A stretch of DNA of 64,000 bases, from assembly GCA_038873195.1 (NCBI GenBank), contig JAVZEV010000001.1, forward strand, positions 1,144,490-1,208,489, in the 5' to 3' direction. The translations under genes were made by a program, and so were the position numbers. Under the pieces are notes generated by a model that saw only the letters and a program-made list of their open reading frames with translations, did not search any database and was not told where the DNA came from. The DNA comes from Candidatus Bathyarchaeia archaeon (GTDB taxonomy: Archaea > Thermoproteota > Bathyarchaeia > Bathyarchaeales > Bathycorpusculaceae). This document shows positions 17,902-25,873 of this stretch, one piece after another (position 1 is the stretch's first letter; every line of letters starts with the position of its first letter).

Positions 17902-18010
17902 AAATAAGGAGTCTGGGGGAAAAAGGTTTATATCAAAAGTCAAGTGATTATTTATCAAGGAAGAAGCAGTATCAATACAAAAGTTTTATTGAAATAAATG
18001 GTTAAAGGTC

Positions 18011-18307
18011 GTGCATGTGTTGGCTCAAGTGAAGGCTTGTTCTCCAACATGTAATTCCTTTAAATGCGCCAAAAACGCTACAGTCTATAGACGAGATGGT
18101 GTATGGTGCAGATGGACCGAAGAAATGTGTAATGTTGCAAACTGCACGTACGCCATTTGCATAAAAAGGCGACTGCTGCCCAGAGGGGTCTGCGGAGAGA
18201 CTGTAAAAAGAAAAACTGTAGAAAAACAACCTGAAGAAGTCGTTGGTCCAACAATAAAGCTTCGTGGAAGAGCTCTTCGCAAGATTGGAGAAAAAGAAAT
18301 CTTCTAA
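18011..18307 (+). CDS. Small cysteine-rich protein, 98 aa
   Basis: Function not recognised. Eight cysteines lie in the first 61 residues: C10, C14, C19, C33, C40, C45, C50 and C61. Motifs include CSPTCNSFKCAKN, GVWCRWTEEMCNVANC and RGVCGETVKRK. This looks like two zinc-binding sites or an Fe-S protein. The C-terminal third is basic. The GTG start at 18011 follows AAAGGT; a TATA-like TTTATATC lies at 17927-17934. It converges with rpoP. Confidence 0.65.
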   Translation: MHVLAQVKACSPTCNSFKCAKNATVYRRDGVWCRWTEEMCNVANCTYAICIKRRLLPRGVCGETVKRKTVEKQPEEVVGPTIKLRGRALRKIGEKEIF

Positions 18308-18375
18308 CAGAAAGTTTCAGTGAGTCCTTGAAACAACCCTTTTTTCATTGATTAAGTAGCTTGCCTCTTCAACTT

Positions 18376-18543
18376 CTATTTGGCAGGGACACGTTTAACA
18401 ACGGGCGGTTTCACTTTTTTCAAAATTCTATAACCGCAGACTATACATTTAATTTCTCCACCGCGGAGTTCCAACTCTTCGGAAGGAACTTTCGCTCCAC
18501 ATCTTACACATTCGTAAACTATTCCAGCCGTCGTTTTCTCCAT
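18376..18543 (-). CDS. rpoP: RNA polymerase subunit Rpo12/RpoP, 55 aa
   Basis: Small zinc-ribbon subunit of archaeal RNA polymerase (Rpb12 homologue). The translation is 55 residues: YECVRCGAKV, then IKCIVCGYRILKKVKPP, with two CxxC pairs (C12/C15 and C33/C36) and the RILKK segment typical of the family. ATG at 18543, stop TAG at 18376. It is divergent from the Trm5 gene and separated from it by 85 nt. It is usually missed by length filters because it is so short. Confidence 0.93.
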   Translation of the reverse strand: MEKTTAGIVYECVRCGAKVPSEELELRGGEIKCIVCGYRILKKVKPPVVKRVPAK

Positions 18544-18628
18544 GGCAAGGTCCTCTTCTTACAAAGGAAACCCGTCTGCTTTTAAATGTTTCCAGTTACT
18601 GTATCGTTATTAATAGGAGCTATCGTCC

Positions 18629-19486
18629 TTGAAGAAAAAATTAAAGATGCTTTTAGCAGAAGTTCTTTCCCCCGACGAATTGCAATCCGTTTGTAACTCC
18701 TATGATATTGTAGGAGACATAGCGATTATACGTGTCTCAGAAGAAGCAAAAATGTTCTGTAAAACCGTAGCCGAAGCTATTATAGCGGTGCATAAAAATG
18801 TCAAAACTGTTTTAGCACAAACAAGCCCAGTTACGGGAGATTTTAGACTTCGAAAACTGGAACATGTTGCTGGTGAAAACAAGACTGTTACAGTTCACAG
18901 AGAATCGGAATGCTTGTTTTCTGTCGATGTTGAGAAATGCTATTTTTCGCCCCGGCTTTTCTTCGAGAGAATGCGGATTGCGAGACTGGTTGAAAATAAC
19001 GAAGTAGTCGTTAACATGTTCGGCGGGGTCGGCTGTTTCTCCATAATTATTGCCAAGCATTCGAACGCTCAAAAAGTCTATTCGATTGATGTTAATCGTG
19101 CAGCAGTTCAGTATTTGGAAGACAATGTCAGGTTGAATAGAGTTTATGGAAAAGTTATCCCTTTATTAGGTGATGCAAAAGAAGTTATTGAAACAAGGCT
19201 ACGCCACATTGCAAATAGAGTTTTGATGCCTCTGCCAGAAAAAGCGCTAGAGTATCTGCCTTATGCCTTATCGACTTTGAAGAAAACCGGTGGATGGATA
19301 CATTTTTACTATTTTGAACATGCCAAGAAAAATGAGAATCCAATCGAAAAAGTTAAGGCGAAAGTCGCAGAAAAACTTGAACACCTTGGTGCTGCCTTCG
19401 AAATCCCATTCGGTCGAGTTGTCAGAACAACTGGTCCAAACTGGTATCAAATAGTTTTAGACATCAAGATAGTCCAGCGAATATGA
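18629..19486 (+). CDS. trm5: tRNA (guanine37-N1)-methyltransferase Trm5 family, 285 aa
   Basis: SAM-dependent Rossmann-fold tRNA methyltransferase. The N-terminal part has SYDIVGDIAIIRV, the conserved opening of the Trm5 D2 domain. SVDVEKCYFSPRLFFERMRIA follows, then SAM motif I NMFGGVGCFSI, the ribose-binding acidic YSIDVNR, and MPLPEKALEYL in the place of the catalytic NLP-type motif. The C-terminus ends with HYYFEH-like and VRTTGPNW elements. The start is TTG 18629 behind AGGAG. The related Taw2 aminocarboxypropyl transferase is the main alternative; EKALEYLPYAL and the D2 opening favour Trm5. Its product feeds Taw1. Confidence 0.85.
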   Translation: MKKKLKMLLAEVLSPDELQSVCNSYDIVGDIAIIRVSEEAKMFCKTVAEAIIAVHKNVKTVLAQTSPVTGDFRLRKLEHVAGENKTVTVHRESECLFSVDVEKCYFSPRLFFERMRIARLVENNEVVVNMFGGVGCFSIIIAKHSNAQKVYSIDVNRAAVQYLEDNVRLNRVYGKVIPLLGDAKEVIETRLRHIANRVLMPLPEKALEYLPYALSTLKKTGGWIHFYYFEHAKKNENPIEKVKAKVAEKLEHLGAAFEIPFGRVVRTTGPNWYQIVLDIKIVQRI

Positions 19487-19519
19487 AAGCATTTATGCGT
19501 GTCGTTTTAGTGTTGATGA

Positions 19520-19828
19520 TTGGTGAGGTGGTTGAATACTGAAGCGGGCATGTGTGGCATATACTGTGAATGTTGCCCAGTTTACAAGCGCAAAGAAAAA
19601 CGATGTTTCGGATGCGATTGGGTTAATGAACAGTTGAGAAAAGTTAGAGATTCTCATAGAGGATGCGCATTTTGGGAGTGCGCGAAAGAAAAGAACGTGA
19701 AATCTTGTTTTCTATGCAAGGAGTTTCCGTGTCTACTGCACTATGGAAAAGAAGCAGTCTATACTGCTGAAGCTTTGAATATGTGGAAGGAGCTCATTGA
19801 AAAAGGATTTAGTTTTGAGGAAGCCTAA
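19520..19828 (+). CDS. DUF3795-type cysteine-rich protein, about 98-102 aa
   Basis: The pattern CGIYCECCPVY, then RCFGCDWV, GCAFWECAKEKNVKSC and CKEFPC is that of DUF3795, small proteins with many cysteines that probably bind zinc or an Fe-S cluster. The function is unknown. The start is uncertain: TTG 19520, GTG 19523 and TTG 19532 are in frame, and the GGTGAGGTGG ribosome-site-like run lies at 19522-19531. It follows trm5 after about 35 nt and precedes Trm112 by about 20 nt, so all three may be co-transcribed. Confidence 0.8.
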   Translation: MVRWLNTEAGMCGIYCECCPVYKRKEKRCFGCDWVNEQLRKVRDSHRGCAFWECAKEKNVKSCFLCKEFPCLLHYGKEAVYTAEALNMWKELIEKGFSFEEA

Positions 19829-19847
19829 AAATGTTTTATAGGTTTGA

Positions 19848-20150
19848 ATGCGAAAATGTGGTCTGGAGGGACAGAAGATCAAAAAGAAACTGATGGAAAT
19901 ATTGGCTTGTCCAATTGACAAGCATCACCCACTGGAATTGCACGTGTTCGAAGAAAAAGCCGAAATAGTTGAAGGCTTAATCGTTTGTCCTAAATGTTTA
20001 AGATGGTATCCAATACGCGACGAGATTCCAGAAATGCTGCCTGACGAATTGCGGAAAGAAGCTGAAGATTTGCCGTTCTTAGAAAAGTGGAAGGAGAAGG
20101 TTCCAGAGAAGGTTCGGCGTGAAGGTAAGCCTTTCAACTTGAAAGGTTAG
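19848..20150 (+). CDS. Trm112-family zinc protein
   Basis: Trm112 is the small activating partner of several SAM-dependent methyltransferases acting on tRNA, rRNA and translation factors. LMEILACPIDKHHPLEL, then LIVCPKCLRWYPIRDEIPEMLP, is the diagnostic pair (C-P-x-D and C-P-x-C). The start is doubtful. ATG 19848 opens the frame, but a strong GGAGGG at 19865-19870 lies inside it. That site would suit an unusual ATC start at 19878, or ATG at 19893, giving the usual short N-terminus. It follows trm5, itself a methyltransferase gene. Confidence 0.88.
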   Translation: MRKCGLEGQKIKKKLMEILACPIDKHHPLELHVFEEKAEIVEGLIVCPKCLRWYPIRDEIPEMLPDELRKEAEDLPFLEKWKEKVPEKVRREGKPFNLKG

Positions 20151-20176
20151 GGCAAAACGTAGTCATCAATCACAAT

Positions 20177-21133
20177 TTATTTTAGTTCTACAACTTTGCC
20201 TGTTGCAGAGGATTTCAACGCTGCCTCGGCGATTTGAAGGGCTTTTAAGCCATCCATCCCTGTTATTAGTGGTTTTTCCTTTTTCATGACGCAGTTTGCG
20301 AAGTGTTTAAGCTCAAGTTTCAGTGGTTCTTGCCATGGATATCGCGGCTGCACGGTTTCTTTTGCGTCTTCCACAGTTAATTCTTGTGTGATATAATCCA
20401 GTTTCATTATTGCCGCGCTTCCGGTAACTATTAGTATTCGTGTTTTGTATGGTGTCAGCCAGTTGGACTCAATTAAAGCGCTTTTTCCGCTTTCAAAGGT
20501 AAGCATTATTTGTGCGTAGTCTTCGAATTTTTTGTGTCTCATGTTTCCGGTTTTGGCGTAAACAGCTATTGGCTCCTCATCGAATAAGTATCTCATTACG
20601 TCTATGTCGTGTATGGCTGTGTCTTTAACTACGCCAACGTCGCCTATTCTTTCTGGCCACTGAGAAACTCTCTTTGATGTTGCACATACAATTTCGCCAA
20701 GTGTCTTGTTCTCAACAGCTTTTCTAATGTGCTGTAGTCCAGGAATAAATCGCATTAAAAAGCCGACGGTGAGGTGCAATTTTTCTTTTTTGGCTGTTTC
20801 TAACAGTTTTTCTGCTTGTTTCGTGTTTGCAGCCATGGGCTTCTCAACTAGAACGTGTTTTCCGGCTTTCAGTGCTTTTAGGGCTTCTTTTGCGAGGCTT
20901 GTTGACCATGTGCAAACGCTCACTGCTTCTATATCTTCTCTTTTCAACAGTTTTCCTGTGTTTGTGTAAGGTTTTACTCCGAATTGTTTAGCCACGCTCT
21001 TTGCTTTTTCAGCGTCAATGTCGCAGACGGCTAAAAGTTCTGTCTCTTCTAATTCCTTGAATACTCTGGCGTGGTTTCGTCCCCAGAAGCCTGTTCCAAT
21101 CACTGCTACGCCTAGTTTTTTCATTTTGTCCAC
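20177..21133 (-). CDS. Gfo/Idh/MocA-family oxidoreductase, 318 aa
   Basis: NAD(P)-dependent sugar or nucleotide-sugar dehydrogenase. The N-terminal Rossmann motif is VAVIGTGFWGRNHARVF, followed by the family signature VLVEKPMAANTKQAE with the catalytic lysine of EKP. DTAIHDIDVMRYLF has the conserved aspartates and histidine of the C-terminal domain. It overlaps by 13 nt the next gene upstream (21121-22500), so the two are translationally coupled. With the phosphosugar mutase and nucleotidyltransferase behind, it probably belongs to a UDP-sugar pathway for envelope glycans; the WlbA-type 3-dehydrogenase of UDP-GlcNAcA is one possible role. Confidence 0.87.
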   Translation of the reverse strand: MDKMKKLGVAVIGTGFWGRNHARVFKELEETELLAVCDIDAEKAKSVAKQFGVKPYTNTGKLLKREDIEAVSVCTWSTSLAKEALKALKAGKHVLVEKPMAANTKQAEKLLETAKKEKLHLTVGFLMRFIPGLQHIRKAVENKTLGEIVCATSKRVSQWPERIGDVGVVKDTAIHDIDVMRYLFDEEPIAVYAKTGNMRHKKFEDYAQIMLTFESGKSALIESNWLTPYKTRILIVTGSAAIMKLDYITQELTVEDAKETVQPRYPWQEPLKLELKHFANCVMKKEKPLITGMDGLKALQIAEAALKSSATGKVVELK

Positions 21134-22500
21134 ACTCCTCTTCCTAAGCCACGGTATATGAAGCCTTCCTTTTCAATTTTGTCCGGTTCAACGATTCCCT
21201 CAAAATCGATGATTGCCGCCGGCATTTTCATTAAGACTTTCAGTTTTTTTAAGTTTAGACGTTTAAGTTGTTCGTGTCCCGTGAGTATTAATATGCAGTC
21301 TGCACCTTCTGCAGCTTCAAACAAGTTTCTGCTAAACACGTGATGTATGCCCGATAATTCTTCTCCTGAAAAGTATGGGTCGCAAAGGTTGACTCTGGCG
21401 CCTCTTGCTTCCAGCATTTCAGCGAGTTCTTTTACCATTTTTTTTGGAGTGCCCCTCATGTTTTGTAGTTGTGAAATTCCGAACAAAGAAATTCGCGCTC
21501 GTCTTAACGTTTTTCCACATGTTTTCAAGGCGTCCTTTGTCAAGTTAATTGCGTGTTTAATCATTTCGCCATTTATGTCTCTAGCGATTGCGGGTAAGCG
21601 GAGTTTTGCATCGAGGTTCTCAGCGTCGTCTAATAGCAGATATGGTTTTTCCTGTGTTTCTTCTGGAGTGATTTGTGGGAAAGGAATTGCTGAGTTATTA
21701 CTAGCGTTCGCAAGCTTGCAGACTTCGAGAGTATCTACACCTAATTTTTCGCATAAAACAGCCAACTCATTAACAAGTGCTACATTAACGTCGTGGTGTA
21801 CTGTTTCAAGGAGTGCAGTTGCTTCCGCTACCTTTATGTTTTCTACTTTTCTAACGCCATTCTTTGAAACTTTCTCAAGAATCATCGATGCCGCATTTAA
21901 GCTGTCTTTGTCTGTTGCTGCCACAATTCGTTTATGATTCGCCAATTTTTCTAATGTTTGTCCCTCAAAGATTTGAATTGGACTGTAAGCTAAACCGAAA
22001 TCAGTTCCAACCTTAAGTCCAGAAGTGTTTTCCAAAGTTTCTCTAATTAATCCTTCTATGACGCCGACCCCTGTGGTGCTTACGATAATTACTAAGGCGC
22101 CACGATGAAGACCTAAACCAACTTGTTTGCAGACGCTTTCAATTTCTGAATAATCAGGTTTTTTCTTCTTATCGATTTTCACAGAAGTCGTTATGACCGC
22201 AACATCGCTTTTGGAAGCAGCTGTGCGTATGTCGCTTATTGCGCTTAATAACTCTGTTTTTACGTAGCTCTTCAATTTAAGCTCATTTTCACGCTTTAAA
22301 AAAGGAATTTTTCCCTTTGTTATTGCATTTACTACTGTTTGGTCTGTATCTGCACATGTGACTTTGAATCCCGCCTCAGCAAAAAGGTAGGCGTGGAGAA
22401 TGCCGGTTTCTCTGCAGCCTATTATACTGATTGTATAGTTTCCACATTTTTCTGGCGTGTCGATTTCTTCCGGTTTTATGTTTAGCATTGTTGGTGACAT
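21121..22500 (-). CDS. UDP-sugar dehydrogenase homologue with degenerate active site, 459 aa
   Basis: Overall fold and length match UDP-glucose/UDP-ManNAc dehydrogenases: an N-terminal NAD domain, a central linking helix with VNVALVNELAVLC, and a C-terminal UDP domain with ISLFGISQLQNMRGTPKKM. Key residues are changed. The NAD loop reads GCRETG (28-33) rather than GxGxxG. The catalytic lysine and asparagine of the helix are L230 and V234. The GGxCxPKD catalytic-cysteine motif is absent; the region reads PFPQITPEETQEKPYLLL. It therefore looks like a non-catalytic or re-purposed member. The gene overlaps the Gfo/Idh oxidoreductase gene by 13 nt. Confidence 0.8.
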   Translation of the reverse strand: MSPTMLNIKPEEIDTPEKCGNYTISIIGCRETGILHAYLFAEAGFKVTCADTDQTVVNAITKGKIPFLKRENELKLKSYVKTELLSAISDIRTAASKSDVAVITTSVKIDKKKKPDYSEIESVCKQVGLGLHRGALVIIVSTTGVGVIEGLIRETLENTSGLKVGTDFGLAYSPIQIFEGQTLEKLANHKRIVAATDKDSLNAASMILEKVSKNGVRKVENIKVAEATALLETVHHDVNVALVNELAVLCEKLGVDTLEVCKLANASNNSAIPFPQITPEETQEKPYLLLDDAENLDAKLRLPAIARDINGEMIKHAINLTKDALKTCGKTLRRARISLFGISQLQNMRGTPKKMVKELAEMLEARGARVNLCDPYFSGEELSGIHHVFSRNLFEAAEGADCILILTGHEQLKRLNLKKLKVLMKMPAAIIDFEGIVEPDKIEKEGFIYRGLGRGVWTK

Positions 22501-22539
22501 TTCAAGCGGTCCTCATAATTGTTAATGTGAAGGGCAGTT

Positions 22540-23916
22540 TTAACTCTTCAAACTCTTAATTATTTTTTCTAGTTTTAAGGTGTACTCGCGGACAAGTTCT
22601 TGTGCTTTCTTCTCTGTTTTGGCTTCTGCATACAACCGATAAATGGGTTCTGTTCCGCTTGGGCGAATCAAAATAGAGCTTTTGTCTTCAAACCATATTT
22701 TGACGCCGTCAATAGTGCTTATTCTCAATCCTTTTACTTGCTCAGTCAGCTTTTTCAGAACAGCCTCTTTAAGCGTTTCAGAGCATTCCACTTTGCCTTT
22801 TTCAATAAAATATTTTGGCAAATCTCCAAGAAGCTTTGATAGTTTTTGGCTTGTTTTCGCCATAATGTCTAAAATTAGGGCTGTCGTCATCGCGCCGTCT
22901 CTGACTGATTGGTGCGGTCCATAAAAGACTCCGCCATTTTCTTCTCCGCCAAGTTTTGCCTTCAGTTTTTTCATGGTCTGTGCGACTGTGACGCTTCCAA
23001 CCTTAGTCCATACAAGTTCTCCACCGTAAGCGTCAGCTACGTCCTTAATCAAAGTTGAAGAACTCACGGGCGTGACAATCTTTTCGCCTGGATTTTCTTG
23101 CAAAAAATATTTTTCTATTAACGCGAAGGTTTTGTCTCCCCAGTAAATTTCCCCCTTTTCGTCAACAAAAACTGAACGGTCAGCGTCTCCATCATAGGCT
23201 ACGCCTAAATCTGCACCCACAGCGTCCACGGTTAAAGCTAAATCATTGAGGTTTTCTAGGCGAGGTTCCGGTAATCTTCCCGGGAAGGTTCCGTCAATGT
23301 TTCCGTTTAATGTTGTGATTTTGCACCCTAAATCTCGAAGTAGTTTTGGCGCGGCTAGGTTGCCGACGCTGTTTGCTGCGTCAACAACGATGTGGTAATG
23401 TTTTTTCGCTATTCTTGCAACGTCAACATGTGTTTTTATGGCTTCTACGTAGTCGTCAATTATTCCCGGCAGTTCGTGTGTTTCGCCTAGTTTGTTCCAT
23501 TCTGCGTAGCGTATTTTATCTTGGAAAAATATTTTCTCAATTTCTATTTCTTGTTCGCGAGAAAGTTCGATTCCATCATTCCAAACAACTTTTATTCCAT
23601 TGTATTCTGGTGGATTATGCGACGCGGTTATTATTACTGCGCCGTCTGTTCTTTCTGTTTTGACCGCATATTGTAATGCGGGTGTAGGCGCCATACCAGC
23701 AAAAAGCACGTCACATCCGGTTGCGTTTAACCCAGAAATAACCGCCTTTGCAAGCATTGGACCGCTTGTTCTAGCGTCATATCCAACTATGAGCGTTCCT
23801 CGCTTGAAAAATGTGCCTATTGCGCATCCAATCTTAATCGCAACTTCCGGAGTTAACTCTTTGTTGGCTAATCCGCGGATTCCGTTTGTTCCAAACAAGC
23901 GTTTCGAGCTTTGCAT
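22540..23916 (-). CDS. glmM: Phosphoglucosamine/phosphohexomutase, 458 aa
   Basis: Alpha-D-phosphohexomutase family, converting glucosamine-6-P to glucosamine-1-P (or a related hexose phosphate). LFGTNGIRGLAN opens the protein. The phosphoserine loop is TASHNPPEYNGIK, the metal loop is YDGDADRSVFVD, the sugar-binding loop EENGGVFYG and the phosphate-binding loop RPSGTEPIYRLY. The length is typical. In archaea this family may act on several sugars. It lies 22 nt downstream of the nucleotidyltransferase gene, consistent with an operon making NDP-sugars. Confidence 0.92.
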   Translation of the reverse strand: MQSSKRLFGTNGIRGLANKELTPEVAIKIGCAIGTFFKRGTLIVGYDARTSGPMLAKAVISGLNATGCDVLFAGMAPTPALQYAVKTERTDGAVIITASHNPPEYNGIKVVWNDGIELSREQEIEIEKIFFQDKIRYAEWNKLGETHELPGIIDDYVEAIKTHVDVARIAKKHYHIVVDAANSVGNLAAPKLLRDLGCKITTLNGNIDGTFPGRLPEPRLENLNDLALTVDAVGADLGVAYDGDADRSVFVDEKGEIYWGDKTFALIEKYFLQENPGEKIVTPVSSSTLIKDVADAYGGELVWTKVGSVTVAQTMKKLKAKLGGEENGGVFYGPHQSVRDGAMTTALILDIMAKTSQKLSKLLGDLPKYFIEKGKVECSETLKEAVLKKLTEQVKGLRISTIDGVKIWFEDKSSILIRPSGTEPIYRLYAEAKTEKKAQELVREYTLKLEKIIKSLKS

Positions 23917-23937
23917 AATTTTTTTGGGCTCTCCTTT

Positions 23938-25035
23938 TTAAGCGATGCATTTTGGCGTTAATACGCTTTCTGAAACTTCCTTTGCAGGGCACACCCATAC
24001 TCCGCTTGCAAGTGACACATCGTCTTTTATTTTTGCGTGGTCTCCTATTACGCATCCTTTTGCAATTTTAACGTTTGCTCCTATAGCCACGTTTTCGCCG
24101 ATTATCGCGTTGTTTATTGTTGAAAAATCAGATATTGCTGTGTCTGGGAAAATCACGGATTCCCGTATTTGAACGCTTTTGCCGACATTAACGTTTCGTC
24201 CTAAAACTGAAAAAGGACCAATGACTGACTTTTCTCCTACTGAAACTCCCTTGTCAAAAGCCACAGGGCTTCTTATCTCAACGTTACCTTTAGTATTCAA
24301 CTTTTGGTGCTTTGCAGCGGAAGACAGCAAAGTCTTGTTAGTTTCCAAATAGTCTTCCGGCTTACCTATATCCGTCCATAAACCATCAAAAACATACCCA
24401 TGAAGTATGCCTTTTTCAGCGAGTTCTGGAAAAACTTCACGTTCAAGAGACACTTTTCTTCCTTCTGGAATGTACTCGAAGATTTCAGGGTTAAAGGCGT
24501 ACACTCCAGCATTTATCAAATCAGACGGAGCCTTTTTACGTTCGGGCTTCTCCACAAACCTCTTTATGCGTCCATTCTCTGCTAGTTCTGCTACTCCGAA
24601 TCTGCTTGGGTCTTCGACCTTATGAAGGGCAATCGTTGCTAAAGCATGCTTCTCTTTATGTCTCTTCAATAATTCAGCATAGTTTACATCAGCAAAAATG
24701 TCTCCGTTTATAACCAAAAAAGATGCGTCATAACCAATTAGTTTCTGAGCCTTCTTTATTGGTCCGCCTGTGCCCAGTGGTTTTCTTAGCGGATCTCGAG
24801 AATAAGTAATGTGTATTCCATGTTTTGGAACCCGTGAAAGTTTAATGAAAGTTTCTGTTTGGTAGCTGACAGCTAACACAACCTCATCTATTCCATTTTT
24901 AGCTAGCCTTTCAAAAGTCCATTCTAACAAGGACTTGTTGACTATTGGAAATAGAATCTTAGGTCTTGTGCAACTCAGCGGTCTCAACCTCGTGCCGAAG
25001 CCTCCAGCAAGAATCAAAGCCTTCAACTTGTTCAC
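23938..25035 (-). CDS. Sugar-1-phosphate nucleotidyltransferase with left-handed beta-helix, 365 aa
   Basis: The N-terminal nucleotidyltransferase domain has the signature LAGGFGTRLRPLSCTRPK, the base-binding PLGTGGPI, the metal aspartate in VINGDIFAD and the sugar site EKP...INAGVYAF. The C-terminal third (from about residue 255) is a hexapeptide left-handed beta-helix (VGEKSVIGPFSVLGRNVNVG). GDP-mannose pyrophosphorylase-like or GlmU-like activity is possible. No full GlmU acetyltransferase motif was recognised. It is the first gene of the four-gene sugar operon, divergent from the creatininase-family gene. Confidence 0.87.
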   Translation of the reverse strand: MNKLKALILAGGFGTRLRPLSCTRPKILFPIVNKSLLEWTFERLAKNGIDEVVLAVSYQTETFIKLSRVPKHGIHITYSRDPLRKPLGTGGPIKKAQKLIGYDASFLVINGDIFADVNYAELLKRHKEKHALATIALHKVEDPSRFGVAELAENGRIKRFVEKPERKKAPSDLINAGVYAFNPEIFEYIPEGRKVSLEREVFPELAEKGILHGYVFDGLWTDIGKPEDYLETNKTLLSSAAKHQKLNTKGNVEIRSPVAFDKGVSVGEKSVIGPFSVLGRNVNVGKSVQIRESVIFPDTAISDFSTINNAIIGENVAIGANVKIAKGCVIGDHAKIKDDVSLASGVWVCPAKEVSESVLTPKCIA

Positions 25036-25099
25036 CGTTCAAATGCAAATTTTATATCATTCGCCTCTTAATATAAGCGATTTCGTGAAGGTGAAACAG

Positions 25100-25858
25100 T
25101 TGAAAGTTTTGTTGCATGAGATGAGCTGGAGTGAAGCCAAAAAATACTTCACTAAGAACGACATCGCCATTTTGCCCGTCGGTTCCAACGAGCAACACGG
25201 TCTTCAGAACCCGCTTGGAACAGACCATCTAATAGCTAAGGCGATAGCTGAAGAAACCTCCAAACGCACTGGCGTTTTATGTTTGCAAGTCGTTCCCTTC
25301 GGCGTCAGTTCACATCATAAACAGTTTTGGGGAACCATTTTCATCTCGCCTAAAACATTCAAAAACTACGTGAAAGAAGCATGTCTCGCACTGAATTATT
25401 ATGGCGTAGAGAAAATTGTAATAGTAAATGGGCACGGCGGCAATCTTCATGCTCTTACTGAACTGGCTCGAGAACTGCGAGAAAAAGGAATCTTCATCTC
25501 AGTCTTTCAGTGGTGGCCTGCGGCGAGCAAACTTTTGCCAAACATTTTCAATTCTGAAGAAAGAGGGCACGCTGGCGCGGAAGAAACGTCGGTAAATTTG
25601 GCTTTGCATCCGCAATTGGTCAACATGGAAAAGGCGGTTGATGAGGAAACGCGCAAGCATAAAATGCAAATAGAAGGCGTGACACTTCCTTTGGATACCG
25701 CAGACTATACAAGCTCTGGGGTCTTTGGCGTTTCAAGAACGGCTTCTGCAAAGAAGGGAAAGAAGATTTTTGAGGTTGTGGTTGGCGAACTAGTTAGGCA
25801 TGTGGAATTGCTTAAAAACACGAAAATTGAGGATTTAATGCAAAAACCTAGGGCTTAA
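25100..25858 (+). CDS. Creatininase-family amidohydrolase (ArfB-like), 252 aa
   Basis: Metal-dependent amidohydrolase of the creatininase fold. Ligands are visible in VGSNEQHG, LGTDHLIA, VSSHHKQF, NGHGGNL and ERGHAGAEETS. In archaea members include the FAPy deformylase ArfB of flavin/F420 biosynthesis and mycofactocin-type proteins. The activity here cannot be settled from the motifs. Two in-frame GTG codons at 25085 and 25091 and a longer frame exist upstream, but AAGGTGA at 25088-25094 is best placed for TTG 25100 (MKVLLHEMSW). It is divergent from the sugar operon. Confidence 0.82.
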   Translation: MKVLLHEMSWSEAKKYFTKNDIAILPVGSNEQHGLQNPLGTDHLIAKAIAEETSKRTGVLCLQVVPFGVSSHHKQFWGTIFISPKTFKNYVKEACLALNYYGVEKIVIVNGHGGNLHALTELARELREKGIFISVFQWWPAASKLLPNIFNSEERGHAGAEETSVNLALHPQLVNMEKAVDEETRKHKMQIEGVTLPLDTADYTSSGVFGVSRTASAKKGKKIFEVVVGELVRHVELLKNTKIEDLMQKPRA

Positions 25859-25873
25859 AGTTAAACTCTTCTT

